In this document: one piece after another, positions 7,046-16,071 of the stretch
Position numbering within the stretch: position 1 is the first letter of the stretch
Layout: each line of letters begins with the position of its first letter
Source: Flammeovirga aprica JL-4
GTDB lineage: Bacteria; Bacteroidota; Bacteroidia; Cytophagales; Flammeovirgaceae
Reading direction: 5' to 3'
Assembly: GCF_012844305.1 (NCBI RefSeq)
Contig: NZ_JABANE010000085.1
Span: forward strand, 1 to 39,082
Length of the DNA stretch: 39,082 nucleotides
Program-made: the position numbers and the translations under genes
Notes under the pieces: model-generated
The model's input: the letters and a program-made list of their open reading frames with translations, nothing else
The model's database searches: none
Told to the model about the DNA's origin: nothing

Positions 7046-8323
7046 ATGAATAAGATAATAATCACAATCATCATGAGTTGCTTGTTCGTTTTCAACCTAC
7101 AAGCTCAAGACAAAACATCCCAAAAACAGAGATTGGATTTTGCACGAATGTATTTAGAAGCAGGAGGCAACTTTTTCCCTTCTTTTACAGGGAAACAAAT
7201 GATCAACGGAGAGGTAATGCCCATTGATTACTCCGCTACTTTAAATCCATACATCACTTGGGGAGGATTTCACTTTTGGGGTCATACCGAATTCTATGTA
7301 ACATTCCCTCTAAGTCAAATCAACTTGGATGGAAATGATGCCCAGCACAAAATGCTACATTCTGTAGCAACTGGAGCACGGATCTACCCTTGGGCCATGA
7401 AAAAAGGGAAATTACGTCCTTATATTGGCTTTAACTGGGGTGCATTGACATTTGAACAAATCCCGCAGACAGGAGAGAAACATACCACGATTGCTAAAGA
7501 TTTTATGCTGAATTTTGATGTGGGGTTAATGTACAGTTATAAAAAAATCGCATTCAGAATGGCCGTCAATTATTTTCCAAATACTAAATGGCAATATCCT
7601 CTTAGTAAGACTGAAATGACAGAAGTTAAAACGCCTTCGTATTCCATTCAATTTGGCTTACTTTATTCTTTTGACGCTACCAAAGACAATACTCAAAAGA
7701 ACCTTGATCAATGGAACAGTTACCCAAGTGTTTCAAAGCTTTCTTATGATGCCAAATCATTCGGAGACTTCTTTATTGGTGTTGGACCTTCCATTTCGTT
7801 TTCACTTTCAAATTCAGCATACAACGCTCAGGAATTTCCTTATTTACAACAACGATTAGCTTCTTCCAGCTATCTTGATTTTGCATTGGGTTATCACTTT
7901 AACAAAGCCAACTTTTTCACAGCTTTATCTTTCAGAAACCCAACCTTTAAAACCGAAGGATTTGGTACCAAACAAACCATCCAAAAATACTCATGGGCTC
8001 TAGAAGCAAATAAATTTCTGATTGACTTCTCTGGCTTTGCACCCTACATAGGTCTCAATCTCGCCTATGATACCATTGAATACACTGAGGAAGTAGATGG
8101 ATCGAAACGTAGTTTTAATTATTCATCCTTTGAACCCGGACTTACTTTTGGGTGGGACATTGTACCCGGAAAAACCAATGAAGCTATTATTCTCAGAACC
8201 AATCTAAGGTGGTATCCTTACTCTAGTTTTAAGGTTGATGGTAAAGCATTTGATTTTAGTCAGCTTGAATATAATTTGATTCAGGTGGTGTTTTATCCGC
8301 AAAGGCTTTCTTTAAGAAAGTAA
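7046..8323 (+). CDS. Outer-membrane beta-barrel protein, second gene of the pair
   Basis: ATG 7046 gives 425 residues with a signal peptide MNKIIITIIMSCLFVFNLQA cut before QD. The open frame extends upstream into the previous gene, but the export signal fixes this start. The sequence appears to hold two barrel-like halves: residues about 30-210, ending PSYSIQFGLLYSF, and residues about 235-425, starting FGDFFIGVGPSISF. Both have regularly spaced aromatic strands. It may be a fused double barrel or one large barrel. Its function is unknown; operon partnership with the 6367 gene and proximity to the 7TM-LuxR gene suggest an envelope response. Confidence 0.65.
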   Translation: MNKIIITIIMSCLFVFNLQAQDKTSQKQRLDFARMYLEAGGNFFPSFTGKQMINGEVMPIDYSATLNPYITWGGFHFWGHTEFYVTFPLSQINLDGNDAQHKMLHSVATGARIYPWAMKKGKLRPYIGFNWGALTFEQIPQTGEKHTTIAKDFMLNFDVGLMYSYKKIAFRMAVNYFPNTKWQYPLSKTEMTEVKTPSYSIQFGLLYSFDATKDNTQKNLDQWNSYPSVSKLSYDAKSFGDFFIGVGPSISFSLSNSAYNAQEFPYLQQRLASSSYLDFALGYHFNKANFFTALSFRNPTFKTEGFGTKQTIQKYSWALEANKFLIDFSGFAPYIGLNLAYDTIEYTEEVDGSKRSFNYSSFEPGLTFGWDIVPGKTNEAIILRTNLRWYPYSSFKVDGKAFDFSQLEYNLIQVVFYPQRLSLRK

Positions 8324-8650
8324 AATTATATTTGGAATCTGTTTGAGTTAAAAAATTACGTTCAGTATGGTGAAAGGCTTGCTTATTGTTTATAGAAAAT
8401 AATTACATTTACTGCTATTTAATTGAGTCAAATACTATGCTCTAATTTACATTAGTATTAAAACAATAATAAAAAGCAACTATGAACATCTGTAATGAAA
8501 TTAAAAAGTCCATTAAAATTAATAGGCAAGAAATCGAGTTTATTTAAAGTAAAAAATTAAACAGTATTCAAACAAACACCAAGACTGTATTTTGGACGGA
8601 TTGACCTTCGTTACAGTTTTGAAAATTTAAGATCATAAACTAATAAAAGA
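8324..8650. other. Intergenic region, no intact gene
   Basis: No intact gene is seen in these 327 bases. A stop-to-stop reading (8561-8638) ends in PRLYFGRIDLRYSFENLRS, which looks like the last strands of an outer-membrane barrel. It has no start and may be the 3' stump of a lost gene, or chance. No consensus promoter for the following gene was found. Confidence 0.35.
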
Positions 8651-9229
8651 ATGAAAAAATCATTACTCTTACTTCTTTTTACACTATTCAGTTTTTATGG
8701 ATATGCACAATCAATTGAACCTGCACCAACGGATAAAGCAGTCGTTTACTTTGTAAGATCATCATCGTTGGGGTTTGCTATAAATTTCACCTACTTTGAC
8801 AGTACTAAAGTTATTGGGCGATTTAATGGACCCAAGTTTTTGAGATATGAGTGTGATCCAGGTGAACATTTATTCTGGGCTAGAGCAGAAAATAAAGATT
8901 ATGTTAAAGCGGACCTAGAAGCAGGAAAAATTTATGTTATCGATGTTATTCCACAAATGGGAGCTATAAAAGCAGGTCTTCTACTTCAGCCTATTAACTC
9001 TCCTGATTACAAAATGAAAAAAACACAAAAACTGCTTACTAAAGGCACATCTGAATCTTTTACAGAACCCGAATTAGCAGTGTTGCAAGAACAAATGGAA
9101 GAGGTTGTGATAAAAGGGTTGGAAAAGTATTATAAAAAGGGGACAGAGAAGCTACTAGGTGACTTTACATTTGAGCCCGAGGAGCTCTTATATGTCAAAA
9201 AGAAAGGAAAAGATAAAAATACAATTTAG
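8651..9229 (+). CDS. Secreted DUF2846-like protein
   Basis: The 192-residue precursor has a signal peptide ending FYGYAQS (about residue 20). Residues 28-115 follow the DUF2846 pattern. A strand AVVYFVRSSS opens it, then a short ligand-like turn (FDSTKVIGRFNGPKF), LRYECDPGEHLFWARAE and a strand YVKADLEAGKIYVIDVIPQ. The C-terminal third is helical and Lys/Glu-rich, ending in a charged tail. DUF2846 proteins are small envelope proteins of unknown role. The gene stands alone between two debris-containing spacers. Confidence 0.6.
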   Translation: MKKSLLLLLFTLFSFYGYAQSIEPAPTDKAVVYFVRSSSLGFAINFTYFDSTKVIGRFNGPKFLRYECDPGEHLFWARAENKDYVKADLEAGKIYVIDVIPQMGAIKAGLLLQPINSPDYKMKKTQKLLTKGTSESFTEPELAVLQEQMEEVVIKGLEKYYKKGTEKLLGDFTFEPEELLYVKKKGKDKNTI

Positions 9230-9640
9230 AGATACTTTATATACCTGACACTGAAAACACAAAAGGAATATTGAAAGGTAAAAATAAGTAACAATACCAG
9301 TTTAGCTCAAATCACGATTTAAAGCTTCAACATGTGTCCTTAATTAAGATAAAACAGTCCGTGTTGTGGTCTGTAAAATGGCCTTTATGATGGTTCGATG
9401 GACGTTGCAATGCAACGTCCCTACAACAACCATTTTTTTCTTCATTCATCACCACGGATAATTTACTTTTGTCTTAGTACTTAGTTTAAAGCAAAACGAG
9501 AAAATGAATCTAACATTAGCTGAAAAAAAGATTAATAATTGACCTGTATACTAAAGAAGCAGATTGAATAGAAACTCCTTAATAGATGACACTGCCTCAA
9601 TCTTACCTAATTCAGACTTGGCAGTTTTAATAAAACATCA
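9230..9640. other. Intergenic region with a REP-like palindrome
   Basis: These 411 bases hold no convincing gene. The main structure is the palindrome at 9400-9420. Around 9570-9643 a stop-to-stop reading gives about 25 plausible residues with no start, too short to call. Confidence 0.4.
9400..9420. repeat. REP-like palindrome GGACGTTGCA-A-TGCAACGTCC
   Basis: Ten-base perfect arms flank one central base, and an outer TGGTT/AACCA pairing (9391-9395 with 9428-9432) extends the stem. The more GC-rich composition and the following CCCTAC resemble dispersed intergenic palindromes seen in many bacterial genomes. Only one copy is present in this window, so repetitiveness cannot be shown here. Confidence 0.55.
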
Positions 9641-10006
9641 ATGAAAATAGAAAACAAAAAAGTGCTTAGGTTTAGCATTCCGATTAGAACAATATATAAT
9701 TTTCAAGGTGAAGGAATGTACGAAGAAACCTTGGAAGATCACTTTAGATTAATAATCTGTGAGGAACTGATAAGAAAAAGTATAAAGCATAATTTTGACT
9801 ATCACGCATTTGAGGTAAAAGATGGATTTGGAACTGAACTTCATTATTTTGGCATAGACATTAATTTGAACGTTGTAATACAAAATCTGATCAAAAATAA
9901 ATTCAGGTTAGGTTTAAATGTACAAAAGTTTGAAAACGGCTATTGGGTAGAGAAATACAATGACGCTAAAAGAATGAAATATAAGGAGTTTGATATATTA
10001 GATTAA
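9641..10006 (+). CDS. Hypothetical small cytoplasmic protein
   Basis: The protein has 121 residues, no signal peptide and no membrane segment. It mixes charged helices (FRLIICEELIRKSI) with short strands, and has aromatic segments GTELHYFGIDINLNV and ENGYWVEKYNDAKRMKYKEF. I do not recognise a family. Its size, soluble nature and isolated position among small orphan genes resemble immunity or accessory cassettes, but that is only context. The start ATG 9641 is the first in frame. Confidence 0.5.
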   Translation: MKIENKKVLRFSIPIRTIYNFQGEGMYEETLEDHFRLIICEELIRKSIKHNFDYHAFEVKDGFGTELHYFGIDINLNVVIQNLIKNKFRLGLNVQKFENGYWVEKYNDAKRMKYKEFDILD

Positions 10007-10149
10007 TGTAGCGTGCTTAACAGACTTCTAACATCATGCTCTCTACATCCTCAACTTGCACCCTCAAGAACATTGAACTATATTTAGAGAAAACTAACTG
10101 ACATTTAAATACATAGTTATTCTACACTTCAATTTATAAATAAAACTTT

Positions 10150-10713
10150 ATGAGCTCTAAAAAGATAATTTTCGTACTACTAAATTTATACTTCTCATTT
10201 TCATTAGCACATGCACAATACGAAATTAAACCGGAAAAAGGGTATTCTCCTCAAATTGGTATCATGGTCAATATGCTTGAAGACTTAAAAAGCAGAATTA
10301 CCGAAATGACTTCTGATTTAAATCAGGAAGAAACGGATTATTTATTTGATGACAAGGCGAACAGTATTGGTGCCCTGATTATGCATTTGATCGCTACAGA
10401 GTCTTATTATCAAGTGGAAACTTTAGAGGGACGTACTTGGACTGAAAAAGAAGAAGAATTTTGGGCCGTAGCTAGTAGTTTGGGAGATAAAAGCAGGGAA
10501 GAGTTAAAGGGAAAACCGATAAAGTATTACCTCTATTTATGGGATCAAGTAAGGAAAAAAACTTTAGAAGGACTTAAGAAAAAAGATGACGCATGGTTTG
10601 CAGAAAATGTAGATGAAGGCGTCAATAATCATTGGGTATGGTTTCATGTGATGGAACACTCCGCTAATCATATGGGGCAAATCGCATTGGTGAAAAATCG
10701 ACTTCCTAAGTAA
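10150..10713 (+). CDS. Exported DinB-family protein
   Basis: The 187-residue protein has a signal peptide ending LAHAQ (about residue 23), unusual for a family that is mostly cytoplasmic. The DinB four-helix core follows: GIMVNMLEDLKSRI as helix 1, SIGALIMHLIATESYY with His79, and FHVMEHSANHMGQIALVKN with His166, His170 and His174. These histidines match the three-His metal site of DinB/YfiT-like proteins, some of which are thiol-dependent S-transferases. The enzyme activity of this member is unknown. It is transcribed alone, with a 136-base 5' spacer. Confidence 0.8.
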   Translation: MSSKKIIFVLLNLYFSFSLAHAQYEIKPEKGYSPQIGIMVNMLEDLKSRITEMTSDLNQEETDYLFDDKANSIGALIMHLIATESYYQVETLEGRTWTEKEEEFWAVASSLGDKSREELKGKPIKYYLYLWDQVRKKTLEGLKKKDDAWFAENVDEGVNNHWVWFHVMEHSANHMGQIALVKNRLPK

Positions 10714-10871
10714 TCGCACTCAGTATTAGTACATGGATTGTATTGCCCTCAAACCACAACTCAAATGAGATAAATAGCATTATAGTATTCTTGTATTGTA
10801 ATACATTAATTTTTAAATTGTATACATCTTTTCAACGATTAAACAAGCAAACTAAACTTTTTAATATAAAT

Positions 10872-11348
10872 ATGGGATTTAATATTGCAGGAATAGTAAT
10901 CAACAAAAATTACAATGGCAAACTCGACGAGCTTAAAGAAGATTTAGGCTATGATTTTTCAAACGCACAAGAAATAACTTTTGAAGCGGCAAGCAGTAAT
11001 TGGAAAGAGGAAGGTATCTGTGATGCATATCTTGGTGAACATGGAACTATTTTATTTCTAAATCACGAATCGTGTATTGATGCACATTCTGTTGAGGGAG
11101 CAAATGTCCTCACTTTTGCATTAAGTGAGGTGTCTATGGCATTTATATTTTTCTATTATGAAGGAGATCAATTGGTTCGATCTTTTAGTGCATTTAATGG
11201 GGAAAAAGAAGCAGAAGAAGGTGCTCCTTTGCCTAGTGAAAAGGGAGCTGATGAACTAGATTCTACTTTTAATCAAATAAAGGAAGTGATCGGGGAATCT
11301 TTTTGGGATATAGATATGAGCGCTAAGTCACTCAGAATCGAATTTTAA
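10872..11348 (+). CDS. Hypothetical small soluble protein
   Basis: From ATG 10872 the protein has 158 residues and starts MGFNIAGIVINKNYNGKL. The frame is open upstream to 10743, but that part contains a repeat shared with other spacers (TTGTAATACATTAAT at 10796) and reads as non-coding. There is no signal peptide. It is acidic, with hydrophobic strands TILFLNHES, NVLTFALSEV and MAFIFFYYEGD, and ends in LRIEF. I recognise no family; it resembles immunity-type small proteins in size and composition. A small membrane-protein gene follows after 31 bases and may be co-transcribed. Confidence 0.55.
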   Translation: MGFNIAGIVINKNYNGKLDELKEDLGYDFSNAQEITFEAASSNWKEEGICDAYLGEHGTILFLNHESCIDAHSVEGANVLTFALSEVSMAFIFFYYEGDQLVRSFSAFNGEKEAEEGAPLPSEKGADELDSTFNQIKEVIGESFWDIDMSAKSLRIEF

Positions 11349-11379
11349 GATAACACCATAACATTAACTGAAACTCAGC

Positions 11380-11634
11380 ATGAAAACTCTTAGAGATATT
11401 GCTTATCTCATACATATTGTCGCTGGAATCCTAGCCGTTATTTCAATATTTTTTTCAATAGAGGGTGGATATGATGTAGCCGGAGCGACATTTTTTGGAA
11501 GTGCTTTACTGATATTCCCTCTTTTCTACAAATACCTTACAAGGTGGACAAAATTATATTTCGGAACTATTACATTCATAATCGTTGGGAATATTTTTGT
11601 TTGGCTTTTTCTTTCAATGTTCATCATGCATTAA
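11380..11634 (+). CDS. Small integral membrane protein
   Basis: The 84-residue protein has three hydrophobic segments: about 8-26 (YLIHIVAGILAVISIFF), 31-50 (YDVAGATFFGSALLIFPLF) and 58-82 (LYFGTITFIIVGNIFVWLF). A short positively charged loop KYLTRWTK lies between the last two. No family is recognised. It follows the 10872 gene closely, before a 71-base gap to the DUF6882-like gene. Confidence 0.6.
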   Translation: MKTLRDIAYLIHIVAGILAVISIFFSIEGGYDVAGATFFGSALLIFPLFYKYLTRWTKLYFGTITFIIVGNIFVWLFLSMFIMH

Positions 11635-11705
11635 TTTACATTTTCCTTCATTATAAATATTTCAAAAGAAAAGGATTAATCTCTACAAACTATAAAAATT
11701 AAGAA

Positions 11706-12446
11706 ATGAAACTATTTAAAAATCTATTCAATGCCGATAATTCTAAAGGGCAAAACAGTGGAGAAGGATTTAATACAATGACAAAAACTGATTTTGAAAG
11801 CTTTCAAGACTTAGTAGAACTTCACGCAGGACTGTCATTTGAAAAACAGCTTATTTTTGGTGACGTTATCGGTTCCTACAGTTGGAATCTTGATATGCAA
11901 AAAGGAAAAATTTTCTTCGGTCCCCTCGAGTTCCCTATCCAAATTATTGGGTCCCTTGCTTTTGGCAGTCAATCTTGGATGTGGGGTTGGGCAAACACAC
12001 AAAGTGGTATGCCTGAAAATCTACTTTTGCAGTCACATCAGTTAAAAAATATCGGCCAACAAAAGAACATCAAGGAATTTACCGAAGGTCACTTCAATGT
12101 TGAAGAGGGTTTTGAGCATAAAATGGGTATGATGGCATGTGGTTTATTTCAGGCCAAAAGTTACTATTGTGCAAATTATGGTCAAGGTACATTAGTGGTC
12201 ACTATTGATGATCCCGAAATTCCTATGGTAGACTTAGAGAAAAGCGAGAAGGTATTTACTTCATTCCCACAGTTAATTGGTGCAGTGGACTTAAACCACA
12301 AAAAAACATTTCTCAATTACCTGATTGATAGAGATTTTAAATTAAAAGTTTCCGAAAATAAAATTGAGGCCATTAGAAATAATATAATGGTAATGGCAGA
12401 GTTTGATGAATTAGATAGATTGACTGCATTAAATGGGAATACGTAA
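11706..12446 (+). CDS. DUF6882-like protein
   Basis: This 246-residue soluble protein contains the pattern typical of DUF6882 proteins. A strand pair SYSWNLDMQKGKIFFG is followed by FPIQIIGSLAFGSQSWMWGWAN, then a helix with NLLLQSHQLKNIGQQKNI. The 'SQSWMWGWAN' segment is the signature. Function is unknown in the family, whose members often occur as orphan or immunity-like cytoplasmic proteins. There is no signal peptide. The assignment comes from memory of the family pattern, so moderate confidence. Confidence 0.6.
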   Translation: MKLFKNLFNADNSKGQNSGEGFNTMTKTDFESFQDLVELHAGLSFEKQLIFGDVIGSYSWNLDMQKGKIFFGPLEFPIQIIGSLAFGSQSWMWGWANTQSGMPENLLLQSHQLKNIGQQKNIKEFTEGHFNVEEGFEHKMGMMACGLFQAKSYYCANYGQGTLVVTIDDPEIPMVDLEKSEKVFTSFPQLIGAVDLNHKKTFLNYLIDRDFKLKVSENKIEAIRNNIMVMAEFDELDRLTALNGNT

Positions 12447-12515
12447 ATCCGTATAGTCATCAGGTAATGTAAAAAGGTTTAAGCAAACTAAGAGCATTTT
12501 TGAAACATACTCTCA

Positions 12516-13145
12516 ATGAAAAGCAATTTAATAGGAATCATATCACTTCTAATCTTGACTTCTTGCAATAATACAGCCTTCATGAAGTTTGGGCCAGATG
12601 ATAAAGACAAGTTGGTCCAAATCAATATAGATTCTACAGTGAGTTTCCTTTCACTCTATAAAAGTATTGATGAGGTATTATGTAATGACCATGACTGTCA
12701 AGTACAATTAGTGATTGATACCGACAGTATTAATTATCGTCTCAACTTAATTAATATGTGTGGGTCAACTATCGCTTGCACTCGGTCAAGAAATATAATT
12801 TTTATCCTTGATGATTCCATAAAAAAATATGATGTTGGTACATTCAATTATGATAGTCTTAGTAATCTAATACAAAGGGATTTTTCAAATAATGGTATAG
12901 ATCGTAGTTTGAGTGAAAATCCATCGAAAGTGTTTCTTCACTTTATGCAACCCCAATCACTTGAAAGAGTGAACGTAAAAAGGAGATTGGTGAGAACGAT
13001 AAAGGAGTTCCGTAAAACGGGATTTGAAAATGAAAAATTGAAGCTTTGGGTACAATTGCACCCTAAAGAAATTCCATTTACAGGTGAAATTCCTGATGAA
13101 GATGAATTAGACGAAGAAATAGAAAAACTATTCAAGAGCATTTAA
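12516..13145 (+). CDS. Lipoprotein of unknown function, first of a coupled pair
   Basis: The 209-residue precursor has a lipobox ILTSC with Cys17. The mature part has four cysteines in two clusters (CNDHDCQ at about 68-73, MCGSTIACTR at about 88-95) and an acidic C-terminus ending DEDELDEEIEKLFKSI. I recognise no domain. It is followed after three bases by another lipoprotein gene that starts with TTG, so the pair is probably translated in a coupled way and may act together at the envelope. Confidence 0.6.
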   Translation: MKSNLIGIISLLILTSCNNTAFMKFGPDDKDKLVQINIDSTVSFLSLYKSIDEVLCNDHDCQVQLVIDTDSINYRLNLINMCGSTIACTRSRNIIFILDDSIKKYDVGTFNYDSLSNLIQRDFSNNGIDRSLSENPSKVFLHFMQPQSLERVNVKRRLVRTIKEFRKTGFENEKLKLWVQLHPKEIPFTGEIPDEDELDEEIEKLFKSI

Positions 13146-13148
13146 AAT

Positions 13149-13922
13149 TTGAAACAACTCACTTCCTATATTGCATCCCTATTTATATTGATTTCATGTC
13201 ACACGAATGATGATACTATTATCAAAACTCATTTTTCAGAGATTGATTTCAGTTTTTTAAGTGATACTTCAAAAAAGCTATCTTCTTCTAAGAATATCAA
13301 AGAGCCCTCTATTGCAAAAAATACGAATCTCGGTATTTTGTCTATTACAGAAAATGGAAATTACACCACTACAGAACCTACTTTTTTTAATAAAACCTAT
13401 CCACTAGAACTGAATCTAAAATTATCTCTTCATAATGTCAATCACTTACCCTACGAAGTGACATCTTACCATCAGAAAAATGTTTCTGATACCTCCTATC
13501 AAGTAGTAAAAGAAAGTACGTTCTATCCTTCACACCTACTTTGCATCCAAAATTTATCTCAAGAAGATATTGGTATAAAACAACAAGACAATCAGGTATT
13601 CCTTATTCAAGAGGCAAAAAATGAAGATGGCGAATGGAAAAATATTGAATACTTTGACTATAGCAAATGTGGTAATAGTTATTGGATAACGGCTTTGCGT
13701 GCTCATCAAATGATGCTGGTTCAAATACCCAAATACAAAGGCAATTTTGATACATTTCTTAGAGTAAAACTGAAGGTCAACAATCAATTATTTTATTCTG
13801 ATTCTATACAATGTACGATACAGAAAAGTCAATTTGATTTATCACCTCAATCCAGTGATTACAGAAGATTAAGGAGAAAGTTCACAGCTCCTAAAGTGGA
13901 TAGCTTAATCTATTTTCTATGA
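13149..13922 (+). CDS. Lipoprotein of unknown function with a TTG start
   Basis: The start is TTG at 13149, three bases after the upstream TAA. It is chosen because it yields an intact lipoprotein signal, MKQLTSYIASLFILISC (Cys17), and no ATG gives one. The mature 240 residues are Ser/Lys-rich with beta-like segments (YPLELNLKLSLHNVNHLPYE, TFLRVKLKVNNQLFYSD) and a central QIPKYKGNF motif. Immunoglobulin-like folding is possible but not shown. The weak start suggests dependence on translation of the 12516 gene. The C-terminal end faces the convergent operon at 14074. Confidence 0.6.
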   Translation: MKQLTSYIASLFILISCHTNDDTIIKTHFSEIDFSFLSDTSKKLSSSKNIKEPSIAKNTNLGILSITENGNYTTTEPTFFNKTYPLELNLKLSLHNVNHLPYEVTSYHQKNVSDTSYQVVKESTFYPSHLLCIQNLSQEDIGIKQQDNQVFLIQEAKNEDGEWKNIEYFDYSKCGNSYWITALRAHQMMLVQIPKYKGNFDTFLRVKLKVNNQLFYSDSIQCTIQKSQFDLSPQSSDYRRLRRKFTAPKVDSLIYFL

Positions 13923-14073
13923 TAAACCAACTTGCCGAGTAATTACAGGGCCCATAAAGTAAAGAACTACAGATCTCTCACTTCAAGTAAACCTATATAA
14001 GATTTAAAGCACTCTAAAGAAGTAAACTATTGAAGTAGAGTGAGCTTCAATCAGTATTTCTAAACATCAAAAA

Positions 14074-15069
14074 CTACATAATTAACCCCCTATCCATTTT
14101 TCGTCCATGATAAAGTGACAACGTATTTTCTCCCATTTTGAAAAACCTCAAATACTCTTCTTGATTTACAGAAAAGTAAAATACTTGGGTTGCAGCGACT
14201 CCTTTTGGGGTGATAGTACTCGTCAGTGTACCTTGGTTTAAATACGTCTTATTGTAGGCTTCTCCATTATAATATAACTTGTTGGGATAGTCCATAAAAG
14301 AGGAAGTGGAGAAAGAAGACAAATTAAAAATTTCAAAAGCATTTAACTTTGTTTCGATAGAATAAATATCTTTTTGGACGGTTCTAGAATAATGAAACAA
14401 CAATTCTGTTGTAGCATTCGTGAGGTGTATAATTATGGTTTGACTTTGATTATTCCATTGACATTTGAAATGTTGATACACTTCATAGTCTTGATGACTA
14501 ATCGTTAAGATATCTTTAGGGTGTAGGCTTGCAATTTTATTGATGGATGTATTCCATATATTATTGGCTACCACATTTTCGTTTTTCTTTTCCTGCTTTT
14601 CTAATAATTCATCTTCACTTGCCTTATAATCTTGTAATCCAATATATCTCTCTAATAATCTTTCAAGGTTTAGCACCTCTTCATCACTTTCTGCGGAGAG
14701 AAAATACTTTTCCTCTCCATCGTAGATCATACAAAGACGTTTTGACTTCGTGACAAAAAACTGTTCAATTTTTTTCACCTCATAAGTCTTTTGACCTATT
14801 CGAAAAAAAGCGAAATAACTTTCTTTAGTGATTGATTCATTTTCTACTTCTATTCTATCACTTGGTAGGTATACAATGAATTGCCACAAAACAACACAGA
14901 TACATAGCCCTATCAAAGCATAGCTGAAGATACCATTTCCTCCTGTATCGTAACATAATCGATAGTAGCCTATCGAAGAAAAAATTAATAGAACGTAAAA
15001 GGCATCTATGGAATATGAATCTCTAACTTTTATTTCTAGTGAGCGGTCTGTTTTATTATACTTTAGCAT
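14074..15069 (-). CDS. Membrane protein with PH-like and DUF4178-like modules (third gene of operon)
   Basis: The 331-residue protein has two membrane segments (about 20-38, FYVLLIFSSIGYY; about 47-67, YALIGLCICVVLWQFIVYL). A PH-like beta domain follows at about 72-145, opening DRIEVENESITKE and ending in a helix VLNLERLLERYI. After a charged linker, residues 175-325 resemble DUF4178: SLHPKDILTISHQDYEVY, a strand TTELLFHYSR, and late motifs KLYYNGEAYNK and VFYFSV. Its start overlaps the stop of the upstream gene by 7 bases (15063-15069), showing translational coupling. Both beta modules are predicted on the cytoplasmic side; function is unknown. Confidence 0.6.
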   Translation of the reverse strand: MLKYNKTDRSLEIKVRDSYSIDAFYVLLIFSSIGYYRLCYDTGGNGIFSYALIGLCICVVLWQFIVYLPSDRIEVENESITKESYFAFFRIGQKTYEVKKIEQFFVTKSKRLCMIYDGEEKYFLSAESDEEVLNLERLLERYIGLQDYKASEDELLEKQEKKNENVVANNIWNTSINKIASLHPKDILTISHQDYEVYQHFKCQWNNQSQTIIIHLTNATTELLFHYSRTVQKDIYSIETKLNAFEIFNLSSFSTSSFMDYPNKLYYNGEAYNKTYLNQGTLTSTITPKGVAATQVFYFSVNQEEYLRFFKMGENTLSLYHGRKMDRGLIM

Positions 15070-16055
15070 TGCTCTTGAGTTGATGGTAAAACACTACTGA
15101 TCTGATTGATATATTTTCTTTCTCCTACGTAAAGAATAGATTCATTATCAGTAGAAAAATAACGTAAGGTTTTGGAATAATCTGAGGTGGTAAAAAAGCG
15201 TTGTTTCACAGACATAAACTTCTGTCGTGAATTATGAAACTTCCCATTCAATTCCTCAAATAAGAAATACTTATCCCCTTCAAAATCTATCACACCTTCA
15301 TTCTGAAATTGTATGGAAGCTTCCATATTTTGTGCTTCAAGACAGATGATAAGAAAACCTAATGAAGGGTAAATCAGTAATTTTTGATTATTGCCTATAT
15401 CATATGAAAAATGTGTAGTTGTATTATCAAAATCGAATTGAGTTACCTCTTCTATGTGGTAATCATTAGTGGCTAAAGTCACTACACTTCCTTTTTTGAG
15501 ATCCTCTATATTGATATCAAGCTGATCCTTAAGCTTGGGAAAACTCCTTAAACTAGATTGACTTTCGACCTCATTATGTTCTTCTTTTTTACTTTTATCA
15601 AACTGATAAACATCTAATAATTTTTGGTACACCTCTTTTATTTTATACATTGATTTCGCATCGGGAATTTCAAGTTTATGAAAAATTCCTGTTGATTTTT
15701 GTACAATGTATAATTGTTCAAAAGTGTCATCTATAGGTTTCAAAACAACATCTTCAATATCACTGTGTGTTAATTCAAAAAGTCGCTTATCACTTTTCAG
15801 ATTCCTGGTATAGCTTACTTTCATTTTTTCTTCATCAATATCTATGATCAATTTCGTGTTAGATCGCTCAAGCCAATAATAACAATACTTGAGTAAGATG
15901 AGTAGTGTAGAAATTTCACCAAAAATTAAGAGGGGTTGATTTATTATTTCAAAAAAATAAAATATAAATAAAATAACACCTATGAATAAGTAGACATAAA
16001 TTAATGGTTTGTCTCTATCTTGGAAATTTATAAATTCAATCCTTTGCTTTATCAT
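15063..16055 (-). CDS. Membrane protein with PH-like and DUF4178-like modules (second gene of operon)
   Basis: The 330-residue protein repeats the architecture of its neighbours. Two membrane segments (about 18-37, IYVYLFIGVILFIFYFFEI; about 40-60, PLLIFGEISTLLILLKYCYY) are followed by a PH-like domain at 70-150 opening KLIIDIDEEKMKVSY. The C-terminal module, 180-320, is DUF4178-like: DLKKGSVVTLATNDYHIEEV, then LLIYPSLGFLIICLEA and DKYFLFEELNGKFHN. It lies 16 bases after the 603-residue gene and overlaps the next gene. Of the three it matches DUF4178 best by eye. No catalytic residues are apparent, so a structural or regulatory membrane complex is a fair guess. Confidence 0.6.
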   Translation of the reverse strand: MIKQRIEFINFQDRDKPLIYVYLFIGVILFIFYFFEIINQPLLIFGEISTLLILLKYCYYWLERSNTKLIIDIDEEKMKVSYTRNLKSDKRLFELTHSDIEDVVLKPIDDTFEQLYIVQKSTGIFHKLEIPDAKSMYKIKEVYQKLLDVYQFDKSKKEEHNEVESQSSLRSFPKLKDQLDINIEDLKKGSVVTLATNDYHIEEVTQFDFDNTTTHFSYDIGNNQKLLIYPSLGFLIICLEAQNMEASIQFQNEGVIDFEGDKYFLFEELNGKFHNSRQKFMSVKQRFFTTSDYSKTLRYFSTDNESILYVGERKYINQISSVLPSTQEQC

Positions 16056-16071
16056 AATAGTAATTCTACAG

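Noticed and set aside
9393..9402. GGTTCGATGG as a tRNA T-arm
   Set aside because: No complementary arm, acceptor stem or anticodon arm can be built around it.
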